Positions 53,010-62,533 are shown, numbered from the stretch's first letter. The stretch: 64,000 nucleotides of DNA from Comamonadaceae bacterium G21597-S1 (GCA_027214345.1 JAPWHR010000016.1:1-64000); one strand, 5' to 3'. The notes: generated by a model from the sequence alone, not told the origin. Numbers and translations are program-made.

Positions 53010-53813
53010 ATGAACAAGCGCATCCTGATCAAGACCCTGCTCGCCGCCGGCGTCGCCCTCGCTGGCGTCGCACACGCCCAGCAAGTGCTACGCATAGGCT
53101 TTTTCCCCGGCCCCTACGCCGACCAGTTCAAGCGCGGCGTGCAGCCCGCGCTGGAGAAGGCCGGCGTGAAGGTGCAGGCGACCGAGTTCTCCAACGTGAT
53201 CCAGCTCAACTCGGCGCTGATGGACGGCAACCTCGATGCCAACGTGTTCCAGAACAGCGCCTACATGGACAGCTTCAATGCCCAGTACAAGGGCGACCTG
53301 GTCGAGGTGCTGCAGGTGCCCAGTGCACCGCTGGGCCTGTATTCCAAGAAATACAAGGACCTCAAGTCGCTGCCCGACGGCGCGCGCATCTCCTTGCCGA
53401 ACGACCCGACCTCGATGAACCGCGCGCTGGTGTTCCTGCAGTCGCAGGGCCTGCTGACGGTGGATCCGAACACCCCGGCCGGCAAGGCGACGGAAAAGAA
53501 CATCACCGCCAACCCGCGCAACTTCAAGCTGGTGCTGCTCGATGCACCGCAGATCGCGCGTTCGCTCGACGAGGTCGATCTCGCCGCGATCCTGGGCAAC
53601 CACGTGATCGCCTCGGGCATGTTGTTGTCGTCGGCCATCGCGCTGGAAGACCCGGCGCCGCAGTACCGCATCATCCTGGTGGCGCGCAAGGACGTGGCGA
53701 AGGGCCCGTTGATCCAGCAGCTCGTCGACGGCTACAAGTCGGCCGAGTACCGCAGCTTCGTCGAGAACGATCCCAAGGCCAAGGGATTCTCGCGCCCGGC
53801 ATACTGGCGTTGA
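53010..53813 (+). CDS. MetQ/NlpA-family ABC substrate-binding protein
   Basis: A 267-residue binding protein with a signal peptide ending AHAQ (no lipobox cysteine seen, so it is probably soluble). The NlpA fold follows (LRIGFFPGPYADQ, VIQLNSALMDGNLDANVFQN, RISLPNDPTSMNRAL). Of three successive ATGs (53004, 53007, 53010) the last gives six bases from GGAG. It is the ligand protein for the MetN/MetI-like pair; the ligand is unknown. Confidence 0.92.
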   Translation: MNKRILIKTLLAAGVALAGVAHAQQVLRIGFFPGPYADQFKRGVQPALEKAGVKVQATEFSNVIQLNSALMDGNLDANVFQNSAYMDSFNAQYKGDLVEVLQVPSAPLGLYSKKYKDLKSLPDGARISLPNDPTSMNRALVFLQSQGLLTVDPNTPAGKATEKNITANPRNFKLVLLDAPQIARSLDEVDLAAILGNHVIASGMLLSSAIALEDPAPQYRIILVARKDVAKGPLIQQLVDGYKSAEYRSFVENDPKAKGFSRPAYWR

Positions 53814-53848
53814 ACGGCGCAGGTCTGCGCCACGGGGGGGCGGATGTG

Positions 53849-54592
53849 ATGGACGACAAGATGCATGACGGGCACGCCGTCGCGGGTGACGACGGCGACG
53901 ACAACGGCGCCGGCGCGGCCAGCACGGTGGACATCGCCTGCGAGGTGATCCGCGAGGCGATTCGCAGCGGCCGCTTCGCCGGCGGCGACCGTATCCGCGA
54001 GCTCGAGGTCTGCGAGATGGCCCAGGTCTCGCGCACCTCGGTGCGCCATGCGCTGGCCCTGCTCGCGGCCGAGGGGTTCGTCGAGTTGCGGCCCAACCGC
54101 GGCGCCGTCGTGATCGACTGGACCGACGAGAACCTGCTCGAGATCTTCGATCTGCGCGCCATGCTCGAGGGGTACGGCGCGTCGCTGGCCGCCTTGCGGG
54201 CCACGGCGCAGGAGACGGCGCAGATGCGCGCCGAGGCCGAGCTGTTCGCCTCCCTGGTCGGCGCAGCTCCGGCGCCCGACATGCGCCTGATCGCGGAGTC
54301 CAACAACCGGCTGCACCGGCTGATCCTGGACGCGGGCAAGAACAAGCGGCTGGCGTCGATGCTGGTGGCGGTGGTGCATATTCCGCTGGTCAAGCAGACC
54401 TTCGGCCGTTATTCCGCGGCCTCGCTGGCGCGCAGCGCGGCGCAGCACCTGGACCTGGTCGCGGCCATCGAGTCCCGCGACGCGGTCTGGGCCGAGGCGG
54501 CCATGTGTGCCCACATCCACGCGGCCAAGCAGGTGATCTTCGGCGTGCCCGCGCAGGCGGGCGGTAGCGGGCAGGAGGGGCCTGCGGCATGA
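53849..54592 (+). CDS. GntR-family regulator (FCD domain)
   Basis: A 247-residue regulator with a winged HTH (about 30-95; LEVCEMAQVSRTSVRHALALLAA in the helices) and an FCD effector domain (about 105-235) with metal-ligand-like His residues. It lies 35 bp after the binding-protein gene. TGTRTRCA boxes in the amidase/MmgE divergent region are probable targets, with a carboxylic acid as inducer. Confidence 0.88.
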   Translation: MDDKMHDGHAVAGDDGDDNGAGAASTVDIACEVIREAIRSGRFAGGDRIRELEVCEMAQVSRTSVRHALALLAAEGFVELRPNRGAVVIDWTDENLLEIFDLRAMLEGYGASLAALRATAQETAQMRAEAELFASLVGAAPAPDMRLIAESNNRLHRLILDAGKNKRLASMLVAVVHIPLVKQTFGRYSAASLARSAAQHLDLVAAIESRDAVWAEAAMCAHIHAAKQVIFGVPAQAGGSGQEGPAA

Positions 54593-54650
54593 GCGCGACG
54601 GGCCGTTCGCAAGCGCGAATCCCGCAGAGCGTAGCGCGGAGGGTTGTCCG

Positions 54651-55517
54651 GTGAGCAAGGCAACGGACATCGGCGCGGACGTGCACCTGGACCATGTCGG
54701 CTACATCGTGCGCGACCTGGACGCCAGCGCGGAGCTGGCGCGCCAGCTGGGTTTCGTGCTGACGGCACGTGCCGACCACACACGCACGGACGCGCAGGGA
54801 CGCAGCGTGCCGGCCGGCAGTTCGCAGCATTCCATCATGCTGCACAGCGGTTATGTCGAACTGATGCAGATCACCGACCCGCACGCGGGGCACCAGCTGG
54901 CCAGCGCGCCGTTGCAGCGCCATGGCCTGCATATCCTGGCCTTCGGAACCGGCGATGCCGTGGCCTGCCATGCGCAGCGCATGGCCGCTGGCGTGCAGGC
55001 GGGCGAGGTGCTGTACTGGTCGCGGCCGGTGCACGAACACGACCTGCAGGGCACGGCGCAGTTCGCTTATTTCGGGTCCGCCTGGACGGCGCAGGACCCG
55101 TCCTACCTGTGCTGGGTCGAGCACCGGACACCCGGGTTGTTGCGCAACCCGCGCCTGCTGGCCCATGGCAACGGCGCGCGCGCGCTGCGCGGTATCCGCT
55201 ACGCCGGCCCGGCCGAGGCGCTGGCGCCGTGGGCGGCCCGGCTGTGCGCGGCCGGTGCACGGCTGGTGCACGACGAACCACGGCACAAACGGCTCTGCCT
55301 GCCCGACACCTCCATCGAGATCGTTGCCGATGAACGATATGCCAGCGTCTTGCCGCAGGCCCTGCTGTGGGGCGACGCCGACCTGGACTGGTTGCTCGCG
55401 CAGTGCGCACGTCTGCAACTGCCATGCCGCCGGCATGACGACGGCACGCTGGAGATCGATCTGCAGTCGGTACTGGGCATGAACTGGCTGTTCCTGCCCG
55501 CGAGCACCGCGGCCTGA
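54651..55517 (+). CDS. VOC/glyoxalase-like family protein
   Basis: A 288-residue protein starting at GTG 54651. The N-terminal half has the VOC fold (LDHVGYIVRDLDAS start; metal-ligand-type His13 and Glu near 72 in SGYVELMQI). It resembles the Glyoxalase_3 (PF13468) group. No catalytic assignment can be made; a lyase or isomerase role in the surrounding pathway is plausible. Confidence 0.72.
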   Translation: MSKATDIGADVHLDHVGYIVRDLDASAELARQLGFVLTARADHTRTDAQGRSVPAGSSQHSIMLHSGYVELMQITDPHAGHQLASAPLQRHGLHILAFGTGDAVACHAQRMAAGVQAGEVLYWSRPVHEHDLQGTAQFAYFGSAWTAQDPSYLCWVEHRTPGLLRNPRLLAHGNGARALRGIRYAGPAEALAPWAARLCAAGARLVHDEPRHKRLCLPDTSIEIVADERYASVLPQALLWGDADLDWLLAQCARLQLPCRRHDDGTLEIDLQSVLGMNWLFLPASTAA

Positions 55518-55763
55518 GCGCCCCACGCACAGAATCATGCGGGCAACCACGCCATCGAAAACATCCGCGGGCGCCGCGTGGCGCGGTGGCCTGGTGCCCA
55601 AGCCAGGGCCGTACGGATTTGTCGCCGGCATCGACATCCAGGCGCTGGTCGACGCGCTCGTCCAAAAGAAGCCACAAGTGCCATATCCGATGGGTGGCCG
55701 TGGCGCGTGCGGTTTGCGCAGCCGGCGCGGACCGTCTTCGGTCGTACAGGAGTGAGGAAAACG

Positions 55764-56447
55764 ATGACAGTATTGAATCTCCGCGCCGACGCGGAACAGG
55801 CCATGGATGTGATGGCGGGCGGCGGCATCGCCATCCTGCCCAACGATGTCGGTTATTCGCTGATCGCCGCGCATCGGCCGGCGCTGCGGCGCATCTTCGA
55901 GACCAAGAAGCGGGCGCCGAGCAAGCTCAACGCGATGCTCGGCGACGATGCGCTGCATTGCGAGCTGCATGTCGTCAGCGCGCGTGGCCGTGCCATCGTC
56001 CAGGCCATCACGCAGGATTACGACCTGCCGCTCGGGCTGATCGCGCCCTGCCGCACCGACCACCCGCTGTTGCGCGCACTCGACGCCGACACCTTCGAGC
56101 GCAGCACCAAGGGCGACACGCTGCTGATGCTGCTCAACGCCGGTCCGTTCCACCGCGAGATCACCCGACTGAGCCGGGAGCGCCAGACGCTGCTGTTCGG
56201 TTCCTCGGCCAACCTGTCGATGCACGGCACCAAGTTCCGGGTCGAGGACATGGAGCCCGAGATCACCGCCATTGCCGACCTGGTGGTCGACTACGGCCTG
56301 ATGAAATACCACACCTGGAAAGCGTCCTCGACGCTGCTCAATTGCGAGACGCTTGAAGTGGTGCGCCACGGCTCGTGTTTCGAGAACATCGCCGATATCG
56401 TGCAACGCCATTTCGGCGTGGCGCTGGCGCCGCGCCCGGTACACTGA
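55764..56447 (+). CDS. YrdC/Sua5-domain protein (paralogue 2)
   Basis: A 227-residue YrdC-fold protein with ETKKRAPSKLN and GSSANLSMHG at the positions of the Sua5/TsaC nucleotide motifs. It is clearly homologous to the protein at 45583-46314 along its whole length, including the C-terminal RHGSCFENIADIVQRHFGVALPxRP-like end (RFGVALPARP in paralogue 1). A start at ATG 55764 has GAGG about 8 bases upstream. A non-tRNA carbamoylation role is possible; it may simply be a divergent TsaC. Confidence 0.8.
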   Translation: MTVLNLRADAEQAMDVMAGGGIAILPNDVGYSLIAAHRPALRRIFETKKRAPSKLNAMLGDDALHCELHVVSARGRAIVQAITQDYDLPLGLIAPCRTDHPLLRALDADTFERSTKGDTLLMLLNAGPFHREITRLSRERQTLLFGSSANLSMHGTKFRVEDMEPEITAIADLVVDYGLMKYHTWKASSTLLNCETLEVVRHGSCFENIADIVQRHFGVALAPRPVH

Positions 56448-56506
56448 CGCGCTGGCCTGGCAGCGCCAGGGTGGGGCATTGCCGGGTGGCGTGACTGGAG
56501 CGTGTG

Positions 56507-56947
56507 ATGGCAAGGAACAACCCGCGTGAGCGCGATCTGCAGGCCTTGCGTGCATTCGGCCTGGCGTACCCCGAGGCCCATACCAAGAGCCCCTGGCCGG
56601 GACACCTCGACCTCGCGGTCAGGGACAAGACCTTCACCTACCTGAGCATCGAGGGCCAGCCCTTCCGTATTTCCTGCAAGCTGCCACACTCGGGCCAGGA
56701 TGCCTTGTGGTTGCCGTTCGCCAAGCCGGCGGCGTATGGTCTGGGCAAGAGTGGCTGGGTCACGGCGGAGCTGGCCGACGGCGAACCGGTGCCGCTCGAC
56801 CTGTTCAAGCAGTGGATCGACGAGAGCTACCGGGCCCAGGCGCCCAAGCGGCTGGCCGCGCGGTTGCCGCTGCTCGAAGGCGCGGACGCCCCGGCTGCCG
56901 CAAGCATGGCTGCCACCAAGTCCGCCCACAAGCGCCGGCCGCGCTGA
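56507..56947 (+). CDS. MmcQ/YjbR family protein
   Basis: A 146-residue protein of the YjbR fold (DNA-binding-like double wing): LRAFGLAYPEAHTKSPWPGHLDLAVRDKTF without long gaps, then SGWVTAEL. Members are small, soluble and of unknown function. A basic tail (KSAHKRRPR) is present. GTG at 56504 is an alternative start. Confidence 0.85.
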   Translation: MARNNPRERDLQALRAFGLAYPEAHTKSPWPGHLDLAVRDKTFTYLSIEGQPFRISCKLPHSGQDALWLPFAKPAAYGLGKSGWVTAELADGEPVPLDLFKQWIDESYRAQAPKRLAARLPLLEGADAPAAASMAATKSAHKRRPR

Positions 56948-56953
56948 CCGGCA

Positions 56954-58966
56954 CTAGATCAGCTTGCGCCTGATCTTCTTGTCCCAGTCGCGGCTGAACA
57001 CCAGCGTATCGCCCTCGTAGGCTTCCAGCCGCCCGGTCACGTGCCAATGCGTCTTGCTGGCCGTCATCGCCGACCAGGTCTCGGTGCGAACCTTCCAGTC
57101 GCCACGCGCGCGTTCCTCCGTCCAGTGGCATTCCTGGCGCGCCGACAACGGGTCGTCCGGGCGGATGCGGTAGGTCTCGCGTCCCACGGCGCCGTAGGTC
57201 AGTCCGTGTTCGACGATGGTGCTGGCGCCGAAATCGTCGACGATGCTCAGCGTCTGTTCCCCGGTCTTCTGGTCGATCGTCAGTTCGCGCCGGTTCGACG
57301 GTGCGCGTACCTCTTGCTGCTTGACCGGCGGCGCGGCTTCGGGTGGCGCGAACTGCGGCGGTTTTTCCTCGCTGCGGATCTTGCGCAGCGGCAGGTCGAC
57401 GAAACTCGTGCCCAGGTGCAGCGTGAGCGTCGGAGCCTCGGGCGCGGGCCAGATCAGCGGCCAGTAGCTGGTCGAGATGCTGATGCGCAGGCGCTGGCCC
57501 TTGCGCACCTTGACCGCCACGTCGTCGAGCTGCATGCGCACGGTATAGGCCTTGCCCGGCTCCAGCGGCTCGGGGTGTTCGTGGCTATCGCGGTGGCACA
57601 GGTTGAGCACGCCGTAGCTCAGGCGCGATACAGCGCCGTCGGGCCACACGGCGTTCAGGCGTACCGCGATGTTCGCCACCGGCTTGTCCGAACTGAGCTT
57701 GAGTTGCACCTGGGTCGCGCCGACGATGTCGATGTCGCGCGCCAGCGGGGCGCTGTCGAAGATCACGGAGCCGGAATCGTCGCGCCGCTGGTCACCGGGA
57801 AACTCCGGCCCGAGCCAGATAATGCAGTATTCCCCCGCGTCGGCGCCGGTGGTCTGCGGCGAATGGATGACGCGCTTGTCGGGCATGCCCTTGACGCCGC
57901 CCAGGCCGTTGGTGTTGAGGTACAGGCGCTGCAGCGCATGGATGTCGGCCGGCCAGTTGCGGTCGCTGACCCAGCGGCCGTCGATCTGCGCCACCGACGC
58001 GCCGGGCTTGCCCGGCTCCATGATGTAGGTACGGTAAGGCGGGTCGTTCTTGACGCCGGTGTCGATGTCCTTGAGCCACTGGTCCCACCAGCGCAACATC
58101 TCCTGCAGGAAACCGATGCGCGGCTCGGGGACCGCGAAATGCGGGTACTTGTGCGCCCACGGACCGATGATGCCGCGCGCCTGTGCCTTGAGCGAGCCCA
58201 CCAGACGCGGCACCGCATTGGTATAGGCGTCGTTCCAGCCGCCCACGGCCAGCACGGCGGCCTGGATGGCGCCGATGTCCTCGCACACCGATCCGTGTTT
58301 CCAGTACGCGTCGCGATGCGGGTGCTCCAGCCACGGTATGGCCAGCAGCGGCTCGTGCTCCAGCCGCTGCATCCACAGGTCGCGCCAGGCCTCGCCCACC
58401 AGCGCCGGATCCGGTGGCCGGGACGAATACGCGAACATCGTGGCCGACCAGCCCAGGTTTTCATTCAGCAGGCAGCCACCCTTGTAGTGGATGTCGTCGC
58501 TATAGCGGTCGTCGGTCGAACACAACGTGACCACCGCCTTGAGCGCCGGCGGTTGCAGGGCTGCAACCTGCAGGCCATTGAAGCCGCCCCAGGAGATGCC
58601 CATCATGCCCACGTTGCCGCTGCACCAGGTCTGCTGGGCGAGCCAGGCGATGACCTCGACGGCATCGTCCAGTTCCTGCTGCGTGTATTCGTCTTCCATC
58701 AGTCCGTCGGAGTCGCCGTTGCCGCGCATGTCGACGCGCACGCAGGCATAACCGTGGCCGGCCAGGTAGGGGTGTGTCAACGCATCGCGCACATGGGTGC
58801 CGTCGCGCTTGCGGTAGGGCAGGTACTCGAGGATGGCCGGCACCGGTTTCTTGTCGGCGTCGACCGGCATCCAGATGCGCGCGGCCAGCTTGCAGCCATC
58901 AGCCAGGGTGATGAAGGTGTTCGGGGTTTCCCGGATCTTGCGCGGGAAGGTCTTGATGGTTTTCAT
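56954..58966 (-). CDS. CocE/NonD family alpha/beta hydrolase
   Basis: A 670-residue serine hydrolase: X-Pro dipeptidyl-peptidase S15-like catalytic domain (about 15-300) with nucleophile S125 in GISWGG, followed by the beta-sandwich PF08530 domain (about 330-560). Relatives hydrolyse esters such as cocaine or acyl-amino-acid bonds. No signal peptide is seen. It stands alone, converging with the YjbR gene; the substrate is unknown. Confidence 0.9.
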   Translation of the reverse strand: MKTIKTFPRKIRETPNTFITLADGCKLAARIWMPVDADKKPVPAILEYLPYRKRDGTHVRDALTHPYLAGHGYACVRVDMRGNGDSDGLMEDEYTQQELDDAVEVIAWLAQQTWCSGNVGMMGISWGGFNGLQVAALQPPALKAVVTLCSTDDRYSDDIHYKGGCLLNENLGWSATMFAYSSRPPDPALVGEAWRDLWMQRLEHEPLLAIPWLEHPHRDAYWKHGSVCEDIGAIQAAVLAVGGWNDAYTNAVPRLVGSLKAQARGIIGPWAHKYPHFAVPEPRIGFLQEMLRWWDQWLKDIDTGVKNDPPYRTYIMEPGKPGASVAQIDGRWVSDRNWPADIHALQRLYLNTNGLGGVKGMPDKRVIHSPQTTGADAGEYCIIWLGPEFPGDQRRDDSGSVIFDSAPLARDIDIVGATQVQLKLSSDKPVANIAVRLNAVWPDGAVSRLSYGVLNLCHRDSHEHPEPLEPGKAYTVRMQLDDVAVKVRKGQRLRISISTSYWPLIWPAPEAPTLTLHLGTSFVDLPLRKIRSEEKPPQFAPPEAAPPVKQQEVRAPSNRRELTIDQKTGEQTLSIVDDFGASTIVEHGLTYGAVGRETYRIRPDDPLSARQECHWTEERARGDWKVRTETWSAMTASKTHWHVTGRLEAYEGDTLVFSRDWDKKIRRKLI

Positions 58967-59101
58967 GGCAGGCCTTTCTGGGTCCCGCAGGACCCTCGGC
59001 GACTGTAGCAGGCACGCATGCAGGCTTCAGGCTGGCCGGGGTGACCCGCACCAGGCATCCAGCGGGGCTGGCCATGCCTGCCCGCCCGGCTGCGACCCGC
59101 G

Positions 59102-59485
59102 TCAGCCGCGCGGCGGGCTGGGCCGGAAGATCGCGTAGGTTCCGTTGGCCTTGGCCACCAGCAATTCGCCGCAGTGGATCACCGCGTCGAGGTTCGCCAG
59201 CGTCTTGCCCCGGTTGACCAGTGTCGTGGTGCAGACCAGTTCGCCTTCGCGCACCGGCTTGAAGTAGTTGATCTTGATCTCCACCGTGGCACACAGTTCG
59301 CCCTCGGCCAGGGTCGGATGCACGGCCGCGCCCATGCCGACGTCGGCCATGGCAAAGAGCACGGCGCCATGCACGACCTTGTTGGGGTTCAGGTGTTTTT
59401 CATCGACCGTCAGGCGAAAGCGGTTGCTGCCTTGGGCGTGGTCCAGGTGATGCAGGTCGATCAGTTTGGCGAAGGGGTGGCTCAT
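59102..59485 (-). CDS. PaaI-type acyl-CoA thioesterase
   Basis: A 127-residue hot-dog thioesterase: HLNPNKVVHGAVLFAMADVGMG contains the usual Asn/His-Gly and acidic residue region, and ATVEIKINYFKPV is conserved. It probably acts on aromatic or medium acyl-CoA esters in the cytoplasm. It is not clearly in an operon. Confidence 0.88.
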   Translation of the reverse strand: MSHPFAKLIDLHHLDHAQGSNRFRLTVDEKHLNPNKVVHGAVLFAMADVGMGAAVHPTLAEGELCATVEIKINYFKPVREGELVCTTTLVNRGKTLANLDAVIHCGELLVAKANGTYAIFRPSPPRG

Positions 59486-59548
59486 GGGCGGCGGGGCTGA
59501 CGTGTGGGACGGTACGGGCCCGCATTGTCGCCGCGCCCGCGCGGGGCG

Positions 59549-60262
59549 TCAGAATGCGCGCGCCAGCAGCGGCATCAGCAGCGCGGCCAGCACGACCTGC
59601 ACGCCCAGTGCCAGTCCGGCGTAGGCACCCGCATCCGGATCCACCTGCAGCGCCCGCGCCGCGCCGATGCCGTGCGACGCCGTGCCCAGCGCGAACCCGC
59701 GGGCCGGCATCGACAGGCCGCCGATGGCGTCGAACAGGTATTTGCCGCTGATGGCGCCCACCAGGCCGGTCAACACCGCGAACACCGCCGCCAGTGCGGG
59801 AATGCCGCCGATCTGTTCGGCAATACCCATGGCCACCGGTGCGGTCACGGACTTGGGCGCCAGCGAACGCAGCAGTTCTTCCGGCAGGCCGAGTGCCCAG
59901 CCGATCGCCACCGCGCTCAGGCTGGCGGCGGCGCCGCCGGCCAGGCCCGCCAGCACGATGGCTCCTGCGCGCCGGCGCAGTTCGGCGCGGCGTTGCCACA
60001 GCGGCCAGGCCAATGCCACCACCGCCGGCCCGAGCAGGAAATGGATGAACTGGGCGCCCGAGAAATAACGCGGATACGGCGTGCCGCTGAGCGTCAGCAG
60101 CACCGCCAGCACCAGCACCGTCCACAACACCGGGTTGGCCCAGGGCGCCTGGCCGACACGCAGGTAGACGGTTTGCGCCAGCACGTAGGTCACGATGGTC
60201 GCGGTCAGGCCGAACAGCGGCGTCGTGGACAGGTAGACCCAGAGCTGGACGAAATCCTGCAT
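59549..60262 (-). CDS. lrgB: LrgB-family membrane protein
   Basis: A 237-residue polytopic protein with about seven helices; the conserved KSVTAPVAMGIAEQIGG and TASHGIGAARAL segments are diagnostic of LrgB/CidB. It works with LrgA in murein hydrolase export or pyruvate/glycolate transport, depending on the organism. It lies 21 bp after lrgA. Confidence 0.92.
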   Translation of the reverse strand: MQDFVQLWVYLSTTPLFGLTATIVTYVLAQTVYLRVGQAPWANPVLWTVLVLAVLLTLSGTPYPRYFSGAQFIHFLLGPAVVALAWPLWQRRAELRRRAGAIVLAGLAGGAAASLSAVAIGWALGLPEELLRSLAPKSVTAPVAMGIAEQIGGIPALAAVFAVLTGLVGAISGKYLFDAIGGLSMPARGFALGTASHGIGAARALQVDPDAGAYAGLALGVQVVLAALLMPLLARAF

Positions 60263-60283
60263 GGTGTGTGCGGGTGCCGGCTT

Positions 60284-60646
60284 CTACTCGCGAGACGCAC
60301 CGGCGGACTCGCGGCGCAGTGCCAGCCGCAACACGACGGCCGTCACGGCCAGCCCGATCCAGGTCGACACGACGATGGCCACCAGCATGCGCAGCCCGTA
60401 TTGCGACAACAGGCCCAGGTGCGTCATCACGCCCACCCCCACCGGCACGAACAGCAGCGACAGGTGGGCCAGCAAGGCGTCGGCTACGGCGCCCACCGGT
60501 GTGCGCACCAGCGGCCAGCGCAAGGCCACCAGCAGCAGCAACATGCCCAGCACCGGGCCGGGCAGCGGCAGCTGCAGCAGGCGCGCCAGCAGTTCGCCGG
60601 CGGTCTGGCACAGCAGCAGCCAGGCCAGGCCGGTCAGCAGCGGCAT
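60284..60646 (-). CDS. lrgA: LrgA/CidA-family holin-like protein
   Basis: A 120-residue protein with four hydrophobic helices (about 4-24, 29-47, 60-82, 87-110), typical of LrgA/CidA; the LPGPVLGMLLLL and LFVPVGVGVM stretches fit the family. It is cotranscribed with lrgB downstream. Confidence 0.9.
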   Translation of the reverse strand: MPLLTGLAWLLLCQTAGELLARLLQLPLPGPVLGMLLLLVALRWPLVRTPVGAVADALLAHLSLLFVPVGVGVMTHLGLLSQYGLRMLVAIVVSTWIGLAVTAVVLRLALRRESAGASRE

Positions 60647-60731
60647 CGCATGGGCGCGCCGGCGCGCGCGGAAGATGGCAGGAACATGTGCGTGGGATTA
60701 TGGTCCGTGTTGCGGGAAACGGTGGACCCGC

Positions 60732-61625
60732 TCAGGCCGACATGCTGCGGAAGTCGAGCTTGCGCAGCAGGTCGGCGGTCTCGCGCGTGAGCCGGTTGGC
60801 CGGTCTGGCCACCGGAGTCGCCAGGACCAGCGTATTCGTGATGGCCGGGGGACCGATGGCGGCAGTGGGCAGGCTGGCGGCTTCACGCGTGAGATGCATG
60901 GCGCTGGTGGGTACGATGGTGCAGCCCGCGCCTTGCGCGACCAGGGTGAGCACGGTGTGCACCGCTCCGACCTCGGCCACCACCTCGAGTTCGATCTTGC
61001 GCGGGCGCAGTGCGGCGTGCACGATGCTGCGGATCGCATTGGGCGCGCTGGGCAGGATCATCGGGTAATCCGCCAGGCTGGCCAGGCTGACGCAGGCCGG
61101 CAGCGTGCTGCCCTTGGGCGCGACCAGTATCAGCGCTTCGCGTTGCAGGGTTTCGCAATGCAGCTGCGGCGTCGGCGCCGGATCGAACAGCAGCGCCACG
61201 TCGATGCGCCCGGCGATCAGCGACTCGCGCAACGACAGGCTGAGTCCCTCGAGCACGGTGATGACGGCGTTCGGAAAACGGGCCCGGAAGCGCTTGATCA
61301 GTGCCACGCTCAGGCCCAGTGCGACGCGCGGCGGCAGGCCGACGACGACGCGGCCCGACGGGTTGGTGCCGAGTTCGTGCAGTTCGGCACGCGCGCGCTG
61401 CGCGGTCTCCAGCATCGTGCGTGCATGCACCAGCAGCAGCTCGCCGCCTTCGGTCAACACGACCCCGCGTCCGGTGCGCTCGAGCAGCCGCTGGCCGAGC
61501 TCCTGCTCCAGCAAGGCGATCTGCCGGCTCACGCTGGGCTGGGCCAGGTTCAGCACCACCGCCGCCCGGCTGAAGCTGCCGGCATCGACCACGCTGACGA
61601 AATATTCCAGTTGGCGCAACTCCAT
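60732..61625 (-). CDS. LysR-family transcriptional regulator
   Basis: A 297-residue regulator with the N-terminal HTH (about 1-60; MELRQLEYFVSVVDAGSF without the rest) and a LysR substrate domain. ATG 61625 is the family start; the open frame continues upstream but without similarity. It is divergent from the amidohydrolase gene, 71 bp away, and probably activates that catabolic unit. It resembles the Nac/CynR-like group. Confidence 0.9.
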   Translation of the reverse strand: MELRQLEYFVSVVDAGSFSRAAVVLNLAQPSVSRQIALLEQELGQRLLERTGRGVVLTEGGELLLVHARTMLETAQRARAELHELGTNPSGRVVVGLPPRVALGLSVALIKRFRARFPNAVITVLEGLSLSLRESLIAGRIDVALLFDPAPTPQLHCETLQREALILVAPKGSTLPACVSLASLADYPMILPSAPNAIRSIVHAALRPRKIELEVVAEVGAVHTVLTLVAQGAGCTIVPTSAMHLTREAASLPTAAIGPPAITNTLVLATPVARPANRLTRETADLLRKLDFRSMSA

Positions 61626-61634
61626 AGCCAGAAA

Positions 61635-61658
61635 GCATAGCTGATATAGGCCATATGC
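61635..61658. promoter_or_regulatory. Possible LysR-type binding site
   Basis: GCATA (61635-61639) and TATGC (61654-61658) form an inverted repeat with 14 bp between, inside an AT-rich patch of the 71-bp divergent region between the LysR and amidohydrolase genes. It has the dyad form and place expected of a LysR activator site. Confidence 0.45.
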
Positions 61659-61696
61659 CGATACGCTTTGGACTGCGATGCGCCAGACTTGGCCCC

Positions 61697-62533
61697 ATGT
61701 CGTCGGAACTGCCCCTTCACGCCTGTAATGCGCATTGCCATGTATTCGGCCCGCGCACGGTGTTTCCTTATGCGGACGATGCGTCGTTCGTTCCGCCGCA
61801 CGATGCACCCAAGGAGGACTTGTTCGCGCTCAACGACCGCCTGGGCCTGACGCGTTGTGTCGTCGTGCAGTCGAGTTGCCACGGTTTCGACAACCGGGCC
61901 ACCGCCGATGCCGTCGCCGCGCGCCCGCACGACTACCGTGGCATCGCGTTGTTGCCCGTCGATGTGTCCGATGCCGAGTTGCAGCGGCTCGACGCCGCCG
62001 GTTTCCGGGGTGTGCGTTTCAACTTCATGGGTCACCTGGGCCAGTCCGCGGCAGTGGACGCCGTGCTGGCGCTGGCGCGTCGGTTGCAGGCGCTGGGTTG
62101 GCATCTGCAGTTGCATGGCGATCCGCAGCGCCTGCTCGACATGGCGCCAGCGCTGCAACATTGCCCGGTGCCGGTGGTGATCGACCACATCGGGCGGGTC
62201 GACGCCGCGCGCGGTCTGGACGACCCCCTGTTCCAGGCGTTGTTGTGCTGGCTGCAGCAGCGCCATGTCTGGATCAAGGTCAGCGGCATGGACCGCATCA
62301 CGCGCCAGGGGCCGCCGTACCTCGATGCCCAGCCGTTCGCCGCGCGGCTGGTGGCCGAGTTCGGCGACCGCGTGCTCTGGGGCAACGACTGGCCCCATCC
62401 CAACCATGCCGGTCCGGTACCTGACGAGCAGCAGCTGGTCGACCTGATCGCGACCATCGCACCCACGTCGGCCGCGCGCCAGCGCCTGCTGGTGGACAAC
62501 CCGCAACAACTCTACCGCTTCACGACACCATGA
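61697..62533 (+). CDS. Amidohydrolase_2 family hydrolase (PDC-lactonase-like)
   Basis: A 278-residue TIM-barrel hydrolase: metal ligands H13-x-H15 (AHCHVFGP) and late GNDWPHPN with the catalytic Asp. Layout resembles 2-pyrone-4,6-dicarboxylate hydrolase and sulfomuconolactone hydrolase, which open lactones. It overlaps the SDR gene by 4 bp, so the two act in one pathway. Confidence 0.88.
   Translation: MSSELPLHACNAHCHVFGPRTVFPYADDASFVPPHDAPKEDLFALNDRLGLTRCVVVQSSCHGFDNRATADAVAARPHDYRGIALLPVDVSDAELQRLDAAGFRGVRFNFMGHLGQSAAVDAVLALARRLQALGWHLQLHGDPQRLLDMAPALQHCPVPVVIDHIGRVDAARGLDDPLFQALLCWLQQRHVWIKVSGMDRITRQGPPYLDAQPFAARLVAEFGDRVLWGNDWPHPNHAGPVPDEQQLVDLIATIAPTSAARQRLLVDNPQQLYRFTTP

Noticed and set aside
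51171-53813. Assigning the MetNIQ-type importer to methionine
   Set aside because: The ATPase lacks the methionine-sensing C-terminal domain and the genes sit in an amide/ureide-type cluster, so the ligand is left open.
55537-55755. Possible 72-residue protein upstream of the second YrdC gene
   Set aside because: No ribosome-binding site, no family, and composition like shadow frames.
54390-56555. 721-residue open frame on the minus strand
   Set aside because: Antisense to the GntR, VOC and YrdC genes; low-complexity Arg/Ala/Gly/Pro composition and no motif.
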